From positions 62,001-126,000 of the forward strand of contig BTUW01000006.1 of assembly GCA_045863055.1 (NCBI GenBank): 64,000 nt of DNA, read 5' to 3'. The translations under genes and the position numbers were made by a program. The notes under the pieces were generated by a model. That model did not search any database. It was not told the DNA's origin and saw only the letters and a program-made list of their open reading frames with translations. The DNA comes from UTCHB3 sp008363265 (lineage in GTDB: Bacteria > Bacteroidota > Ignavibacteria > Ignavibacteriales > Ignavibacteriaceae). Positions within the stretch are counted from its first letter, which is position 1; each line of letters starts with the position of its first letter. Shown one piece after another: positions 1-7,923 of this stretch.

Positions 1-642
1 ATATCCACCCTGTTTGGGGTGGGTGCAGGAATTTACATTTCAGAGTTCGCCCCATATTCACTCAGAGGCGTACTTAACCATCTGATCGACCTCTTTTCAT
101 CGTTGCCGACCGTCGCGGTTGGTTTCATGTTCCTTACTATCGTGGCAACGTTTTTCAGCGATCTTTTCAATCCGGCGAGCAGGCTTAATGCAGCACTTTC
201 AGCACTTGGTCTGTCGATGATAATCATTCCTCAGATAGCCGGACTGACGGGTGATGCTCTCCGCGCAGTACCGCGTGAGACAAGACTTGCCGCATACAGC
301 CTCGGCGCGGGGAAGTGGAGAACAGTGAAAGATGTGGTTCTACCCGCGGCTGTCAGCGGTATAACTGCGAGCATTATTCTGGGATTCGGAAGGGCGATTG
401 GTGATACCATGATAGTGCTCATGATTTCCGGGAATGCGGACAATCTTCTTCTTGACCCGTTTTCGAGTGTAAGAACGATGACGGCCACCATTGCAGCCGA
501 ACTTGGAGAGGTCTCCTCCGGCACCGCGCATTTTCATGCCCTCTTTTTCATAGGGTTGATTCTTTTCACGATGTCGATCATTCTTAACCTTGCGGTGAGG
601 TGGTTGGTCAGACGGTTTGCAGGCACAAAGAGGTGGAGGTAA
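1..642 (+). CDS. pstC: Phosphate ABC transporter permease PstC (5' truncated by window edge)
   Basis: The reading frame is open from base 1, so the N-terminus lies upstream; 213 residues are visible. It is an inner-membrane permease of the Pst high-affinity phosphate importer. The start of the visible part (GAGIYISEFAP) and the segment around 'YSLGAGKWRTVKDVVLPAAVSGI' place it in the PstC/PstA family: the latter is the EAA loop that docks onto the ATPase PstB. Several hydrophobic helices follow, ending in a basic tail. It precedes pstA with 1 base between stop and start, and its position ahead of pstA-pstB-phoU makes PstC the best call; PstC and PstA are homologous, so order is part of the argument. 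The GTG at 19 is internal, not the true start. The phosphate-binding protein PstS is not in the window. Confidence 0.88.
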   Translation: MSTLFGVGAGIYISEFAPYSLRGVLNHLIDLFSSLPTVAVGFMFLTIVATFFSDLFNPASRLNAALSALGLSMIIIPQIAGLTGDALRAVPRETRLAAYSLGAGKWRTVKDVVLPAAVSGITASIILGFGRAIGDTMIVLMISGNADNLLLDPFSSVRTMTATIAAELGEVSSGTAHFHALFFIGLILFTMSIILNLAVRWLVRRFAGTKRWR

Positions 643-643
643 A

Positions 644-1579
644 ATGTATAAGGTGAACAGATATGAAAAATTGGTATCGACGGTATTTCTCCTGATCTTT
701 TTAGTGCCTGCACTGGTTTACATTCTATTCTTTCTTAAGATACTCACAGAGGGTGCCGGTGTTATAGACTGGCACTACCTTACTGCGGGTCCCTCATCCG
801 ATCCTGCGGAAGGGGGAATCGGACCGGTGATCGCAGGGACGCTTTTTACTGTGATACTAATGCTGATGATCGTTATACCGATGGGAGTAATGACCGCCCT
901 CTACCTTTCAGAGTATTCGATCAACCGCAGGTTTGAGAAGTTTTTTCTATTCCTGATCCATAATCTTGCAGGTGTACCTTCTGTTGTATTCGGTGCTTTT
1001 GGACTCGGTTTCTTCGTTCTTAATATCGGAACGGGGTTGGATACACTTTTTGGACTGCACCTCGTTTTCGGCAAGCCTTCGATGCTTTGGGCTTCCGTTA
1101 CTTTGGCGTTCATGCTGATGCCCATGGTAGTGACCACAGCATATGAAGCATTCAGGGCTGTTCCGCCCGGCTACAGGGAGACAGCCTACAGTGCGGGAGC
1201 AGGGAAGTTACAGATGATCCGGCACGTGGTTATTCCCCACTCAATACAAGGGGTGTCAACCGGCATCATACTCTCAGTCACCCGGGCGATCGGTGAGACC
1301 GCGCCGATTCTCTTCCTGGGATGTGCTTTTTTTCTCCCCTCGATACCGGTGGTCGATCTCTGCATTGCGGGGTTGTGCCTCCCGGTGGTTAATCCGACCG
1401 AGCAGTTCATGTATCTGTCTTACAATCTTTTCATTATGTCAACACAATCAACCGCATCGTTGCCTTATCAATATGCCGGAGTTCTGGTTCTGATAGTCCT
1501 TACGGTGGTTTGCAACGGTATCACTATCTGGCTCCGGGGGAGATTCAGAAGAAGCATGGCATTCAGGGAGACGGCGTGA
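644..1579 (+). CDS. pstA: Phosphate ABC transporter permease PstA
   Basis: 311-residue integral membrane protein, the second permease of the phosphate importer. It has about six hydrophobic segments, the first near residues 12-35. The EAA-type loop reads 'YSAGAGKLQMIRHVVIPHSI' and is followed by 'RAIGETAPILFLG', a typical PstA segment. An in-frame TTG at 617 would add nine residues, but the ATG at 644 is preceded by a strong Shine-Dalgarno (AGAGGTGGAGG, 629-639) and fits family length better. The stop overlaps the GTG start of pstB (GTGA at 1576-1579), which indicates translational coupling. Confidence 0.9.
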   Translation: MYKVNRYEKLVSTVFLLIFLVPALVYILFFLKILTEGAGVIDWHYLTAGPSSDPAEGGIGPVIAGTLFTVILMLMIVIPMGVMTALYLSEYSINRRFEKFFLFLIHNLAGVPSVVFGAFGLGFFVLNIGTGLDTLFGLHLVFGKPSMLWASVTLAFMLMPMVVTTAYEAFRAVPPGYRETAYSAGAGKLQMIRHVVIPHSIQGVSTGIILSVTRAIGETAPILFLGCAFFLPSIPVVDLCIAGLCLPVVNPTEQFMYLSYNLFIMSTQSTASLPYQYAGVLVLIVLTVVCNGITIWLRGRFRRSMAFRETA

Positions 1580-2337
1580 GAGAGATCAAAATAAGCTTTG
1601 AAGCCCTTAACGTCAGATTCAGCAATACTCATGTGATCAAGGATCTGACACTTGATATTATAGATAAAAGGATAACCTGTCTTATCGGCCCTTCAGGTTG
1701 CGGAAAAACAACACTTCTGAAAACAGTTAACCGGTTAAATGATCTGGCGCCTGATGTCTATTACACCGGTAATGTGCTGATCGATGGCATAAACGTCCTC
1801 TCGACAGAAATTGATCTGACAAATCTCAGAAGAAAGGCGGCTATTGTATTCCAACGCCCCGCTATGTTCGCCCGTTCAGTCTTCGAGAATGTGGCATTTC
1901 CTCTGAGGATCGCAGGAGTGAAAGACAAACCTGTTATCGAGGAGAAAGTAGTGGAAACCCTTAAAACAGCTTTTGTGTGGGAAGAGGTTAAGGACCGTCT
2001 GAATGAATCAGCCATGAACTTTTCAATAGGGCAGCAGCAAAGGATCGCCATCGCAAGGGCGCTCATATCAGAACCTGACATACTGATGCTCGATGAACCA
2101 ACCGGCTCGCTTGATCCCGTTTCCACGAAAAAGATCGAAGACCTTATTTACGGACTGCGCAGGAAGGTCACTGTTTTAATGGTGTCCCACAACCTTACGC
2201 AGGTAGCCGGACTGAGCGACTACACAGTACTGCTAAATGACGGGCTGCTGGTTGAAGCGGACCAGACGATAAAATTCTTTACAAAACCACAGAAGAAAAT
2301 GACCGAGGAATACCTGACCGGGAGATACAGAACTTGA
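1576..2337 (+). CDS. pstB: Phosphate ABC transporter ATP-binding protein PstB
   Basis: 253-residue cytoplasmic ATPase that drives phosphate import with PstC/PstA. Walker A is GPSGCGKTT, followed by 'LLKTVNRLNDL', the PstB-specific continuation. The Q-loop region is FQRP, Walker B is ILMLDEPTGSLDP and the switch histidine lies in VSHNL. The ABC signature reads FSIGQQQR rather than the usual LSGGQQQR, so the second position of the GG pair is kept and the first is isoleucine. GTG 1576 is chosen as start because it makes a GTGA overlap with pstA and has AGGGAG at 1565-1570; an ATG at 1510 lies inside pstA with no family-like sequence after it. The gene leads into phoU with stop and start overlapping (TGATG). 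Confidence 0.92.
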   Translation: MREIKISFEALNVRFSNTHVIKDLTLDIIDKRITCLIGPSGCGKTTLLKTVNRLNDLAPDVYYTGNVLIDGINVLSTEIDLTNLRRKAAIVFQRPAMFARSVFENVAFPLRIAGVKDKPVIEEKVVETLKTAFVWEEVKDRLNESAMNFSIGQQQRIAIARALISEPDILMLDEPTGSLDPVSTKKIEDLIYGLRRKVTVLMVSHNLTQVAGLSDYTVLLNDGLLVEADQTIKFFTKPQKKMTEEYLTGRYRT

Positions 2338-3023
2338 TGAGACACAGGATCGATGAGCAATTGCTGAAACTCAGAAGAAGAATGATAAAGATGTGCAGTC
2401 TTGTTGATGAACAGGTTGAGTCAGCCTTCAGGGCGATCCAGGATGAAGACCCTGATCTGGCGGCGAGGGTTATAGAGCTTGATGAAAAAGTTGACCTTTA
2501 CGATCTCAAGATCAGCCGCAGTTGCCAGAAGATTCTCGCTATCAACCAGCCGGTGGCGATCGACCTCAGGATGATAATGTCTTCGATCTCGATCAACAAC
2601 AATCTTGAGCGGATAGGGGATATAGCTGTTAATCTTTGCGAAAATTTCCGGTTGAACAACCACAAACCCCACTTCTTCGAACGAATTAAATTCATCGATA
2701 TGGCACAGATCGTCCGTGAGATGCTGAGAAACTCGATCGATTCATTCATCAGGCTTGATACCAACCTTGCTATTCAGGTGCTGGGGACCGACAGGCTTCT
2801 TGACAGGCTGAACGTAGAAAACCACAGGATTATGATCGATCTGATGAAAGAGGACCCGGCGAATATCGAGGAGGCCGTGGCATATCTGGTGATGTGCCGG
2901 CAGCTTGAAAGGATAGGGGATCATGCAACCAATATCGCGGAGGATGTGCTGTTTATTGTCCAAGGGGAAACGGTGAAGCACAATTACAATGACGTGCTGG
3001 GTGAGATAAACGGGGATTCTTAA
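2337..3023 (+). CDS. phoU: Phosphate transport system regulatory protein PhoU
   Basis: 228-residue all-helical cytoplasmic protein built from two PhoU repeats. Each repeat shows the metal-binding type motif: 'NNLERIGDIAVNLCE' near residue 90 and 'RQLERIGDHATNIAED' near residue 190 (E/D-R-I-G-D-x-A-x-N-I). PhoU restrains the Pst transporter and signals phosphate sufficiency to the PhoR kinase. The start is taken at ATG 2337, which overlaps the pstB stop by one base; a TTG at 2334 would add one methionine. The 3' end overlaps the convergent TetR gene by four bases. No phoB/phoR pair is in the window. Confidence 0.92.
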   Translation: MRHRIDEQLLKLRRRMIKMCSLVDEQVESAFRAIQDEDPDLAARVIELDEKVDLYDLKISRSCQKILAINQPVAIDLRMIMSSISINNNLERIGDIAVNLCENFRLNNHKPHFFERIKFIDMAQIVREMLRNSIDSFIRLDTNLAIQVLGTDRLLDRLNVENHRIMIDLMKEDPANIEEAVAYLVMCRQLERIGDHATNIAEDVLFIVQGETVKHNYNDVLGEINGDS

Positions 3024-3610
3024 TAGTTTACAAGGCCGTTCAGCATCTGTTCGTACTGGTCGAACAGTTTGTTCCTGACAGATGCATCGCTTAACTCCAG
3101 GGTGCCGGCGAAAAGTTCATCGATGAACGGTAGCATGCTTGTCTGACTGACAAAAAGCATGGCTGCATCCTCTTTCGGTGCGTTGAGAGAGTCTTTAAAA
3201 TATGCGGTGAACACCAGTTTGATAACCGTCTCTTCTTCAATAAACAACTTTTTCAGAATCTCTTTTTCCTCACTTAGCGACCGCTCGGAGACGTCTGCCA
3301 GAAGCAGTCCGTAAAGCAGTTTGAAACCGCTCTTCAACTCCGTTTTCAGCGTGAAATAGCTTCTGAACCTCTCCTGAAACTTTCTCTCCTCATTATTGAA
3401 AATCTCTACTACGGCACGGATGTAGTCGGCCGCCTGCTTTTTCAGAACAGCAGAATAAAGTTCCTCTTTCGAACTGAAATAGTGATAGATGGCTGATTTT
3501 GACAGCCGCAGATCGCGGGCTATCTCATCAAGCGTGGTTTTGGCTGGACCGTGCTTTACGAAGCGGCGCTCGGCCGCCCGTAGTACATCATTAAGTCTAT
3601 TAGCGCTCAA
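3020..3610 (-). CDS. TetR/AcrR family transcriptional regulator
   Basis: 196 residues. The N-terminal 60 residues form a TetR DNA-binding domain: 'RRFVKHGPAKTTLDEIA' then the recognition helix region 'LSKSAIYHYFSSKEELY', closely matching the family pattern. The C-terminal 130 residues are a helical ligand-binding/dimerisation domain that gives no clue to the ligand. The start codon is TTG at 3610, since no ATG precedes the conserved domain. It is convergent with phoU (4-base overlap of the 3' ends) and sits downstream of the minus-strand signalling operon with a 50-base gap, so its target genes cannot be inferred from position. Confidence 0.88.
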   Translation of the reverse strand: MSANRLNDVLRAAERRFVKHGPAKTTLDEIARDLRLSKSAIYHYFSSKEELYSAVLKKQAADYIRAVVEIFNNEERKFQERFRSYFTLKTELKSGFKLLYGLLLADVSERSLSEEKEILKKLFIEEETVIKLVFTAYFKDSLNAPKEDAAMLFVSQTSMLPFIDELFAGTLELSDASVRNKLFDQYEQMLNGLVNY

Positions 3611-3660
3611 TTTGCCTTGGATTTAGAATTCAGAATTAATTAACAAAAGCATCCCCTTCT

Positions 3661-5154
3661 TCACCTGTTAAAAAAGACAGAAACCGTGGTTCCGTGGCCG
3701 ATCCTGCTGGAGATATCAATATCACCACCCCCGAGCTCCAGAAGTCGTTTCGCAATTGGGAGGCCCAGACCCAGTCCTTCGAATGATCTTCCATACCCAG
3801 TGTCCTGCTGCTCGAACGATTCATAAATGTGAGGAAGGAATTCTGCAGAAATGCCTATACCGTGATCCTTGATCCGCACGGCTATCCTGTTCCCCGGAAC
3901 CTCTTCGATAGTGATCCCGACCTCATTATTTTCTGAATATTTAACGGCATTGTCGAGAATATAAAGAAAAATGTCGTGGACGGCATTCCAATCGTAGATT
4001 ATTTGTGTGTTTGCGGTTGCTTTTTTGAGATCGAAGATGATCTTTCTGTCTTCCGCCTGAATTTTAATTTCCAGCAGAATTTGGTGCAGAAGTTTATCCA
4101 GCAGCAGTGGAGCCGGCTTGAAGGGATACTCGCCCGTGTCGAGTCTTGCCATGTTCAGCAACATTTCAACAGTCCTGATCAGACGGTCGGAGGCCCGCTG
4201 CAGTGAATCGAAACATTCAAAATCATCTTCCGATCCCTGTTTGCAGTAGAGCTCTTTAATCATCTCGGTAGTGCCAATAATACCATTCAGCGGGGTTCTG
4301 ATTTCGTGAGACAGATTATGAATGAAAGCATCCTTGAGCGCGTTGGCTCTTTCGGCGCGTTCCTTCGCCAGTATCAGATTCTCCTCGAGCGATTTTTTCT
4401 CCGTAATATCTTCCACAACACCATCGAAATAGATCAGTTCGCCATTACCGTTCCTGACTGCTCTGGCACTCTCCCTGACACAGATCTTCTTTCCGTTCTG
4501 TCTGATCCAGACTGATTCAAGGCCTATCACTTCACCGTGTTTTGACATCTCTTCAAGGAACCTCTGACGCTCATCGGGCACTTCGAACCCACGATCGGCG
4601 AGATTAAATGACTTTAATTCGGCTTCATCTCTGAACCCGAGCATGTTAAGCAGGGCATTGTTCACGAGGAGGATTTCCCCGGCAGGAGTGGTTCTGTACA
4701 ATCCGATAACTGCATTGTTATACAGGTCGCGGTATTGCTTTTCACTTTCGATAAGGCGTTTCTCGAATTCCTCTCTTAATCGCCTCTCTTCGCCCAGTTC
4801 CAGTGCTCGTTTTATTGCACTCGGCAAACGTGCCAGTCTGTCTTTGAGTATGTAATCGGCGGCACCCATTTTGAGGAGTTCCACCGCGGTCTCTTCGCCT
4901 ATTGAACCGGAAACACATATGAAAGGAACAGTAGGAGCTGCTTTTCTGGCCTCCTCCAGTGCACCGAAAGCATCGAATCCCGGAAGTGCGAAGTCACTCA
5001 GGATAATATCATAGTGAGTGGTTTCCAGGGCATTGATGTATTTTTCTTTGTCGTCGACAAAATTAACATCAACATCGAAACCGGCACTCTCGATGAGTTC
5101 GGCGATTAATTCTGCATCGTAGATTGAGTCTTCGAGATGTAGTATATTTATCAT
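3661..5154 (-). CDS. Receiver-PAS hybrid sensor histidine kinase
   Basis: 497-residue soluble protein. Residues 1-120 are a response-regulator receiver with phospho-acceptor Asp54 (in SDFALPG) and conserved Lys104. Residues 135-255 form a PAS domain. A HisKA domain follows with phospho-accepting His283 (LSHEIRTPLNG), then a HATPase domain from about 385 with N-box DNAVKYS and glycine-rich boxes (DHGIGI, GLGLGL). There is no membrane segment, so it acts in the cytoplasm. The receiver-first order suggests its kinase activity is set by phosphotransfer from an upstream kinase. It is the last gene of a minus-strand operon, 24 bases after the single-domain regulator at 5179-5622. No DNA-binding output domain exists in any of the three genes. 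Confidence 0.9.
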   Translation of the reverse strand: MINILHLEDSIYDAELIAELIESAGFDVDVNFVDDKEKYINALETTHYDIILSDFALPGFDAFGALEEARKAAPTVPFICVSGSIGEETAVELLKMGAADYILKDRLARLPSAIKRALELGEERRLREEFEKRLIESEKQYRDLYNNAVIGLYRTTPAGEILLVNNALLNMLGFRDEAELKSFNLADRGFEVPDERQRFLEEMSKHGEVIGLESVWIRQNGKKICVRESARAVRNGNGELIYFDGVVEDITEKKSLEENLILAKERAERANALKDAFIHNLSHEIRTPLNGIIGTTEMIKELYCKQGSEDDFECFDSLQRASDRLIRTVEMLLNMARLDTGEYPFKPAPLLLDKLLHQILLEIKIQAEDRKIIFDLKKATANTQIIYDWNAVHDIFLYILDNAVKYSENNEVGITIEEVPGNRIAVRIKDHGIGISAEFLPHIYESFEQQDTGYGRSFEGLGLGLPIAKRLLELGGGDIDISSRIGHGTTVSVFFNR

Positions 5155-5178
5155 GGTCGCTTTTACTATTAAAAAATA

Positions 5179-5622
5179 TTAGACCCTGCCTCCCGGTAAT
5201 TCGTTGATCAACCCCCAGAACACTCCAATTTGCTTGACCGCATCGACAAATTCTGCAAAATCGACCGGTTTAACCACATACGCATTCACCCCGAGTTCGT
5301 AGCATGTTTTCAGGTCGGGTTCTTCCCTGGAAGATGTGAGCATCACGATCGGGAGGTAGTCAAGTTCGGGACTCTGCCTTATGTAACGCAGCACTTCAAT
5401 ACCATCCATTCTCGGCATTTTGATATCGAGAAGAAGAAATGCCGGTGATTCGGGACTTCTCTCGGCAAATTTACCTTTTCTTTCGAGATACTCCACCACT
5501 TCGACACCATCTTTAAGAACAACCACCTGATTTGCAAGATTGTGTTCCTCGAGTGCTTCCAGAGTGAGCTCAACATCCATAGGATTATCCTCGGCAAGAA
5601 GGATCGTTTTAAGCATGTTCAT
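5179..5622 (-). CDS. Rcp1-like single-domain response regulator
   Basis: 147 residues consisting only of a receiver domain. The acidic pocket is AEDNPMD near residues 10-16, the phospho-acceptor is Asp66 (LLLDIKMP), the switch Thr96 is in VMLTSS and the conserved lysine is Lys118 (VVKPVDF). The long loop before the acceptor and the LD.KMPRMDG.EVLR pattern match the Rcp1 family, regulators usually encoded next to phytochrome-like kinases. Its start overlaps the stop of the MASE1 kinase gene by four bases, which makes that kinase the likely phosphodonor. A second ATG six bases downstream (5616) could also be the start. Confidence 0.9.
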   Translation of the reverse strand: MNMLKTILLAEDNPMDVELTLEALEEHNLANQVVVLKDGVEVVEYLERKGKFAERSPESPAFLLLDIKMPRMDGIEVLRYIRQSPELDYLPIVMLTSSREEPDLKTCYELGVNAYVVKPVDFAEFVDAVKQIGVFWGLINELPGGRV

Positions 5623-7733
5623 GATGTTTCCTTTAAAGTTACAGGCAACGAAAAATAAAAAGTTGCTCCCTTGTCAGCCTCAGCCTCAGCCCACACCATT
5701 CCTTCGTGACGCAGAATGATCCTTTGAACATTGGCGAGTCCGATTCCCGTTCCGTCAAATTCCTCTTTCGAGTGGAGCCGCTGAAAAACCCCAAAAAGTT
5801 TTCCGGCGTACTGCATATCGAATCCGACCCCATCGTCTTTCACATAAAAAACAACTTTACCGTCTTCTTCGTTGCAGCCAACCTCGATTTCCGCGATTTC
5901 CTTCCTCTTCGTGAATTTGGCTGCATTGCTCAGAAGGTTTACCCAAACCTGCCTGATAAGGGGTTGATCGCAGACAACAGACGGAAGGGGCGCGACTTTC
6001 CAGTTGAATTTACGATCAGGTTCATCACGCATGATACCGGAGATCAGATCATCGACGATCGGTTGCATTTCATATCTGGCAAGATGCATTTCAGCTCTCC
6101 CAGTTCGTGAGAACTGAAGGAGGTCATCGATCAGCTCTCCCATCTGCTTTGCCGCGTTGGTGATGGTGTCGAGGTAGTGCTGACCTTTTTCCGGGATATC
6201 GCCTCTGAATTTTCTATTAAGCAGGTCAACATATCCGTTGATGTGTCTTAACGGTGCCCGCAGGTCGTGTGAAACGGAGTATGAAAATGCTTCTAGCTCC
6301 TTGTTCTTCGCTTCAAGCTGGGCTGTTCTCTGCTCCACTCTTTTTTCGAGTTCCGTGTTCAGTATTTTTATTTCCTCCCTGCTTTTTACACTCTCAGTTA
6401 CGTTTTTCCCGATCCCGAGCAGACCAATTATCTCCCCTTTCATGTCCCTGAGAGGAAGCTTGGATGTCAGAAGCCAGACTATCTCACCATCTTCATCTAT
6501 CACGAATTCTTCCCTGTTGAGTATCGGTTTCCCCGTTGAAACCACATATTTATCATCCTCCATGAACTTTTCGGCGAGTGCCTGGGGATGGAGTTCCATA
6601 TCGGTTTTACCGATTACATCAGCCTCGGAATGGACGTGCATGTTGCTCAGGTCAGCAGGGTTCGCGAGGGTTTTCTTCAGTTCCAGATCCTTGGTGTAAA
6701 CCGCATCAGGGATAATATCAATAATAGCCCGTAGCAGGGTTCTTTCCCTGGCAAGTTCCTCTGCCTTTTCCTCCGCTGCTTTCTGGTATAACTTCCTCTC
6801 AGCGGTCGCTGCCGAGAAAGATAATGAAGTGAAACCGAGGATCGAGACAAACCCCTGCAGCAATAGCAGCGAACTGTTACGTGAATCGATAGCGAAGGTA
6901 CCATATCCGTGAACAGTTCCGAATACCGCAATTATCGTCAGTAAAACGATGCCCGTTCCTGCGATAAGCGGATCAAACTTCTGGGATATCCATATGGTCA
7001 CAGGGAAGAGAATGTATGGCATCAGCATCGAAACAAGGGCATCAGGGTTGCTCGTGAATATCATTACTGACAAAAAGATCAGTCCCAGAGATATCAATCC
7101 GAGGTTCAGCAATTCACGTGGGGTGTTAATAATTGTCCGGTTTCTACAAAGCAGAAAAACCATTGGGGCGAAAATGATCATACCGGAAAAATCGCCAAGC
7201 CACCACGTGATGAAAAATCCGGGAAATATTGACCATGGAGCCAATCCGGCGGCACAGAAAGTAACCGGTCCGGCAACTGCAGCCAGCAATGAAGCCAAAA
7301 TGGCTGAAATGGTAAAAATCACGACACTTTTAACTTTGAAGAGGAAGTCAGGATGATCCGCGAATTTTACGATCAGGAAGAAAGCGACGAGGGCTTCGAT
7401 GGTATTTCCGATTGCGGTCATCAGTGCAACACCTGCCGCAAGGAGAAGTGCTGTTTCGTCAGGTCCGGTGATAATGGCGAGCAGATTTGCAGCAAATGCT
7501 CCCAATGTGATAGCCGGCCAGATCCTGCGGCCGAAGATCAGCAGTGCAGCAAGTGCGAGGCCGGAGGGTGGCCATACCGGTGAGGCATCGCTGCCGGGGA
7601 GTGCCAGCAGGAGACTCGCTCTTGCCATAACGAAATAAATGAGTGTTACGAGAACAATTCCCCACGAAAAACTGACTTTGTGGAAGATGCGCTCGTTGGT
7701 ACTCCCGTGTGAGATCATGGTTCCGTCACTCAA
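5619..7733 (-). CDS. MASE1-PAS membrane sensor histidine kinase
   Basis: 704 residues. Residues 20-310 hold about eight hydrophobic helices with the MASE1 hallmark 'SPVWPPSGLALAALL'. A short coiled region (315-335) leads to a PAS domain (about 335-450, 'IIDIIPDAVYTKDLELK'), a second coiled coil, a phytochrome-type HisKA with His489 (SVSHDLRAPLRH) and a HATPase domain ending near 700 (NLLSNAAKF, DDGVGFD, GTGIGLA). MASE1 is a membrane sensory domain of uncertain ligand. The start is TTG 7733; ATG 7718 is an alternative, and neither has a strong ribosome site. It is the first gene of a three-gene minus-strand signalling operon and is divergent from the ppiD-like gene. Confidence 0.9.
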   Translation of the reverse strand: MSDGTMISHGSTNERIFHKVSFSWGIVLVTLIYFVMARASLLLALPGSDASPVWPPSGLALAALLIFGRRIWPAITLGAFAANLLAIITGPDETALLLAAGVALMTAIGNTIEALVAFFLIVKFADHPDFLFKVKSVVIFTISAILASLLAAVAGPVTFCAAGLAPWSIFPGFFITWWLGDFSGMIIFAPMVFLLCRNRTIINTPRELLNLGLISLGLIFLSVMIFTSNPDALVSMLMPYILFPVTIWISQKFDPLIAGTGIVLLTIIAVFGTVHGYGTFAIDSRNSSLLLLQGFVSILGFTSLSFSAATAERKLYQKAAEEKAEELARERTLLRAIIDIIPDAVYTKDLELKKTLANPADLSNMHVHSEADVIGKTDMELHPQALAEKFMEDDKYVVSTGKPILNREEFVIDEDGEIVWLLTSKLPLRDMKGEIIGLLGIGKNVTESVKSREEIKILNTELEKRVEQRTAQLEAKNKELEAFSYSVSHDLRAPLRHINGYVDLLNRKFRGDIPEKGQHYLDTITNAAKQMGELIDDLLQFSRTGRAEMHLARYEMQPIVDDLISGIMRDEPDRKFNWKVAPLPSVVCDQPLIRQVWVNLLSNAAKFTKRKEIAEIEVGCNEEDGKVVFYVKDDGVGFDMQYAGKLFGVFQRLHSKEEFDGTGIGLANVQRIILRHEGMVWAEAEADKGATFYFSLPVTLKETS

Positions 7734-7853
7734 ACTGAAAGCAAATTTTTTTATTCCTGCTCATGAATATAGTCAAATATCAACTATTATCACCATTTTT
7801 CAGATATGCAGCAGTACAGCAACCGGTTGGCGAAAAATAAACTTAAATAGTTG

Positions 7854-7885
7854 ATTGATTTTTAGGGGTGATATAAGTAAATTTG
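7854..7885 (+). promoter_or_regulatory. Bacteroidota-type promoter of the PpiD-like gene
   Basis: A TTG (-33 element, 7855-7857) is followed after 20 bases by TAAATTTG (7878-7885), a full match to the TAnnTTTG -7 element of the Bacteroidota primary sigma factor. Transcription would begin near 7892. This placement rules out an upstream in-frame TTG at 7855 as translation start and supports the ATG at 7924. Confidence 0.6.
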
Positions 7886-7923
7886 TAATTCGTTTAAAAA
7901 AAATCCCGGAGGCATTCTTTAAT

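Noticed and set aside
5706..6110. Plus-strand open frame inside the MASE1 kinase gene
   Set aside because: Antisense to the conserved kinase core; low-complexity shadow.
7855..7923. Upstream TTG start for the PpiD-like protein
   Set aside because: It coincides with the -33 promoter element and precedes the predicted transcription start; the ATG at 7924 has its own ribosome site.
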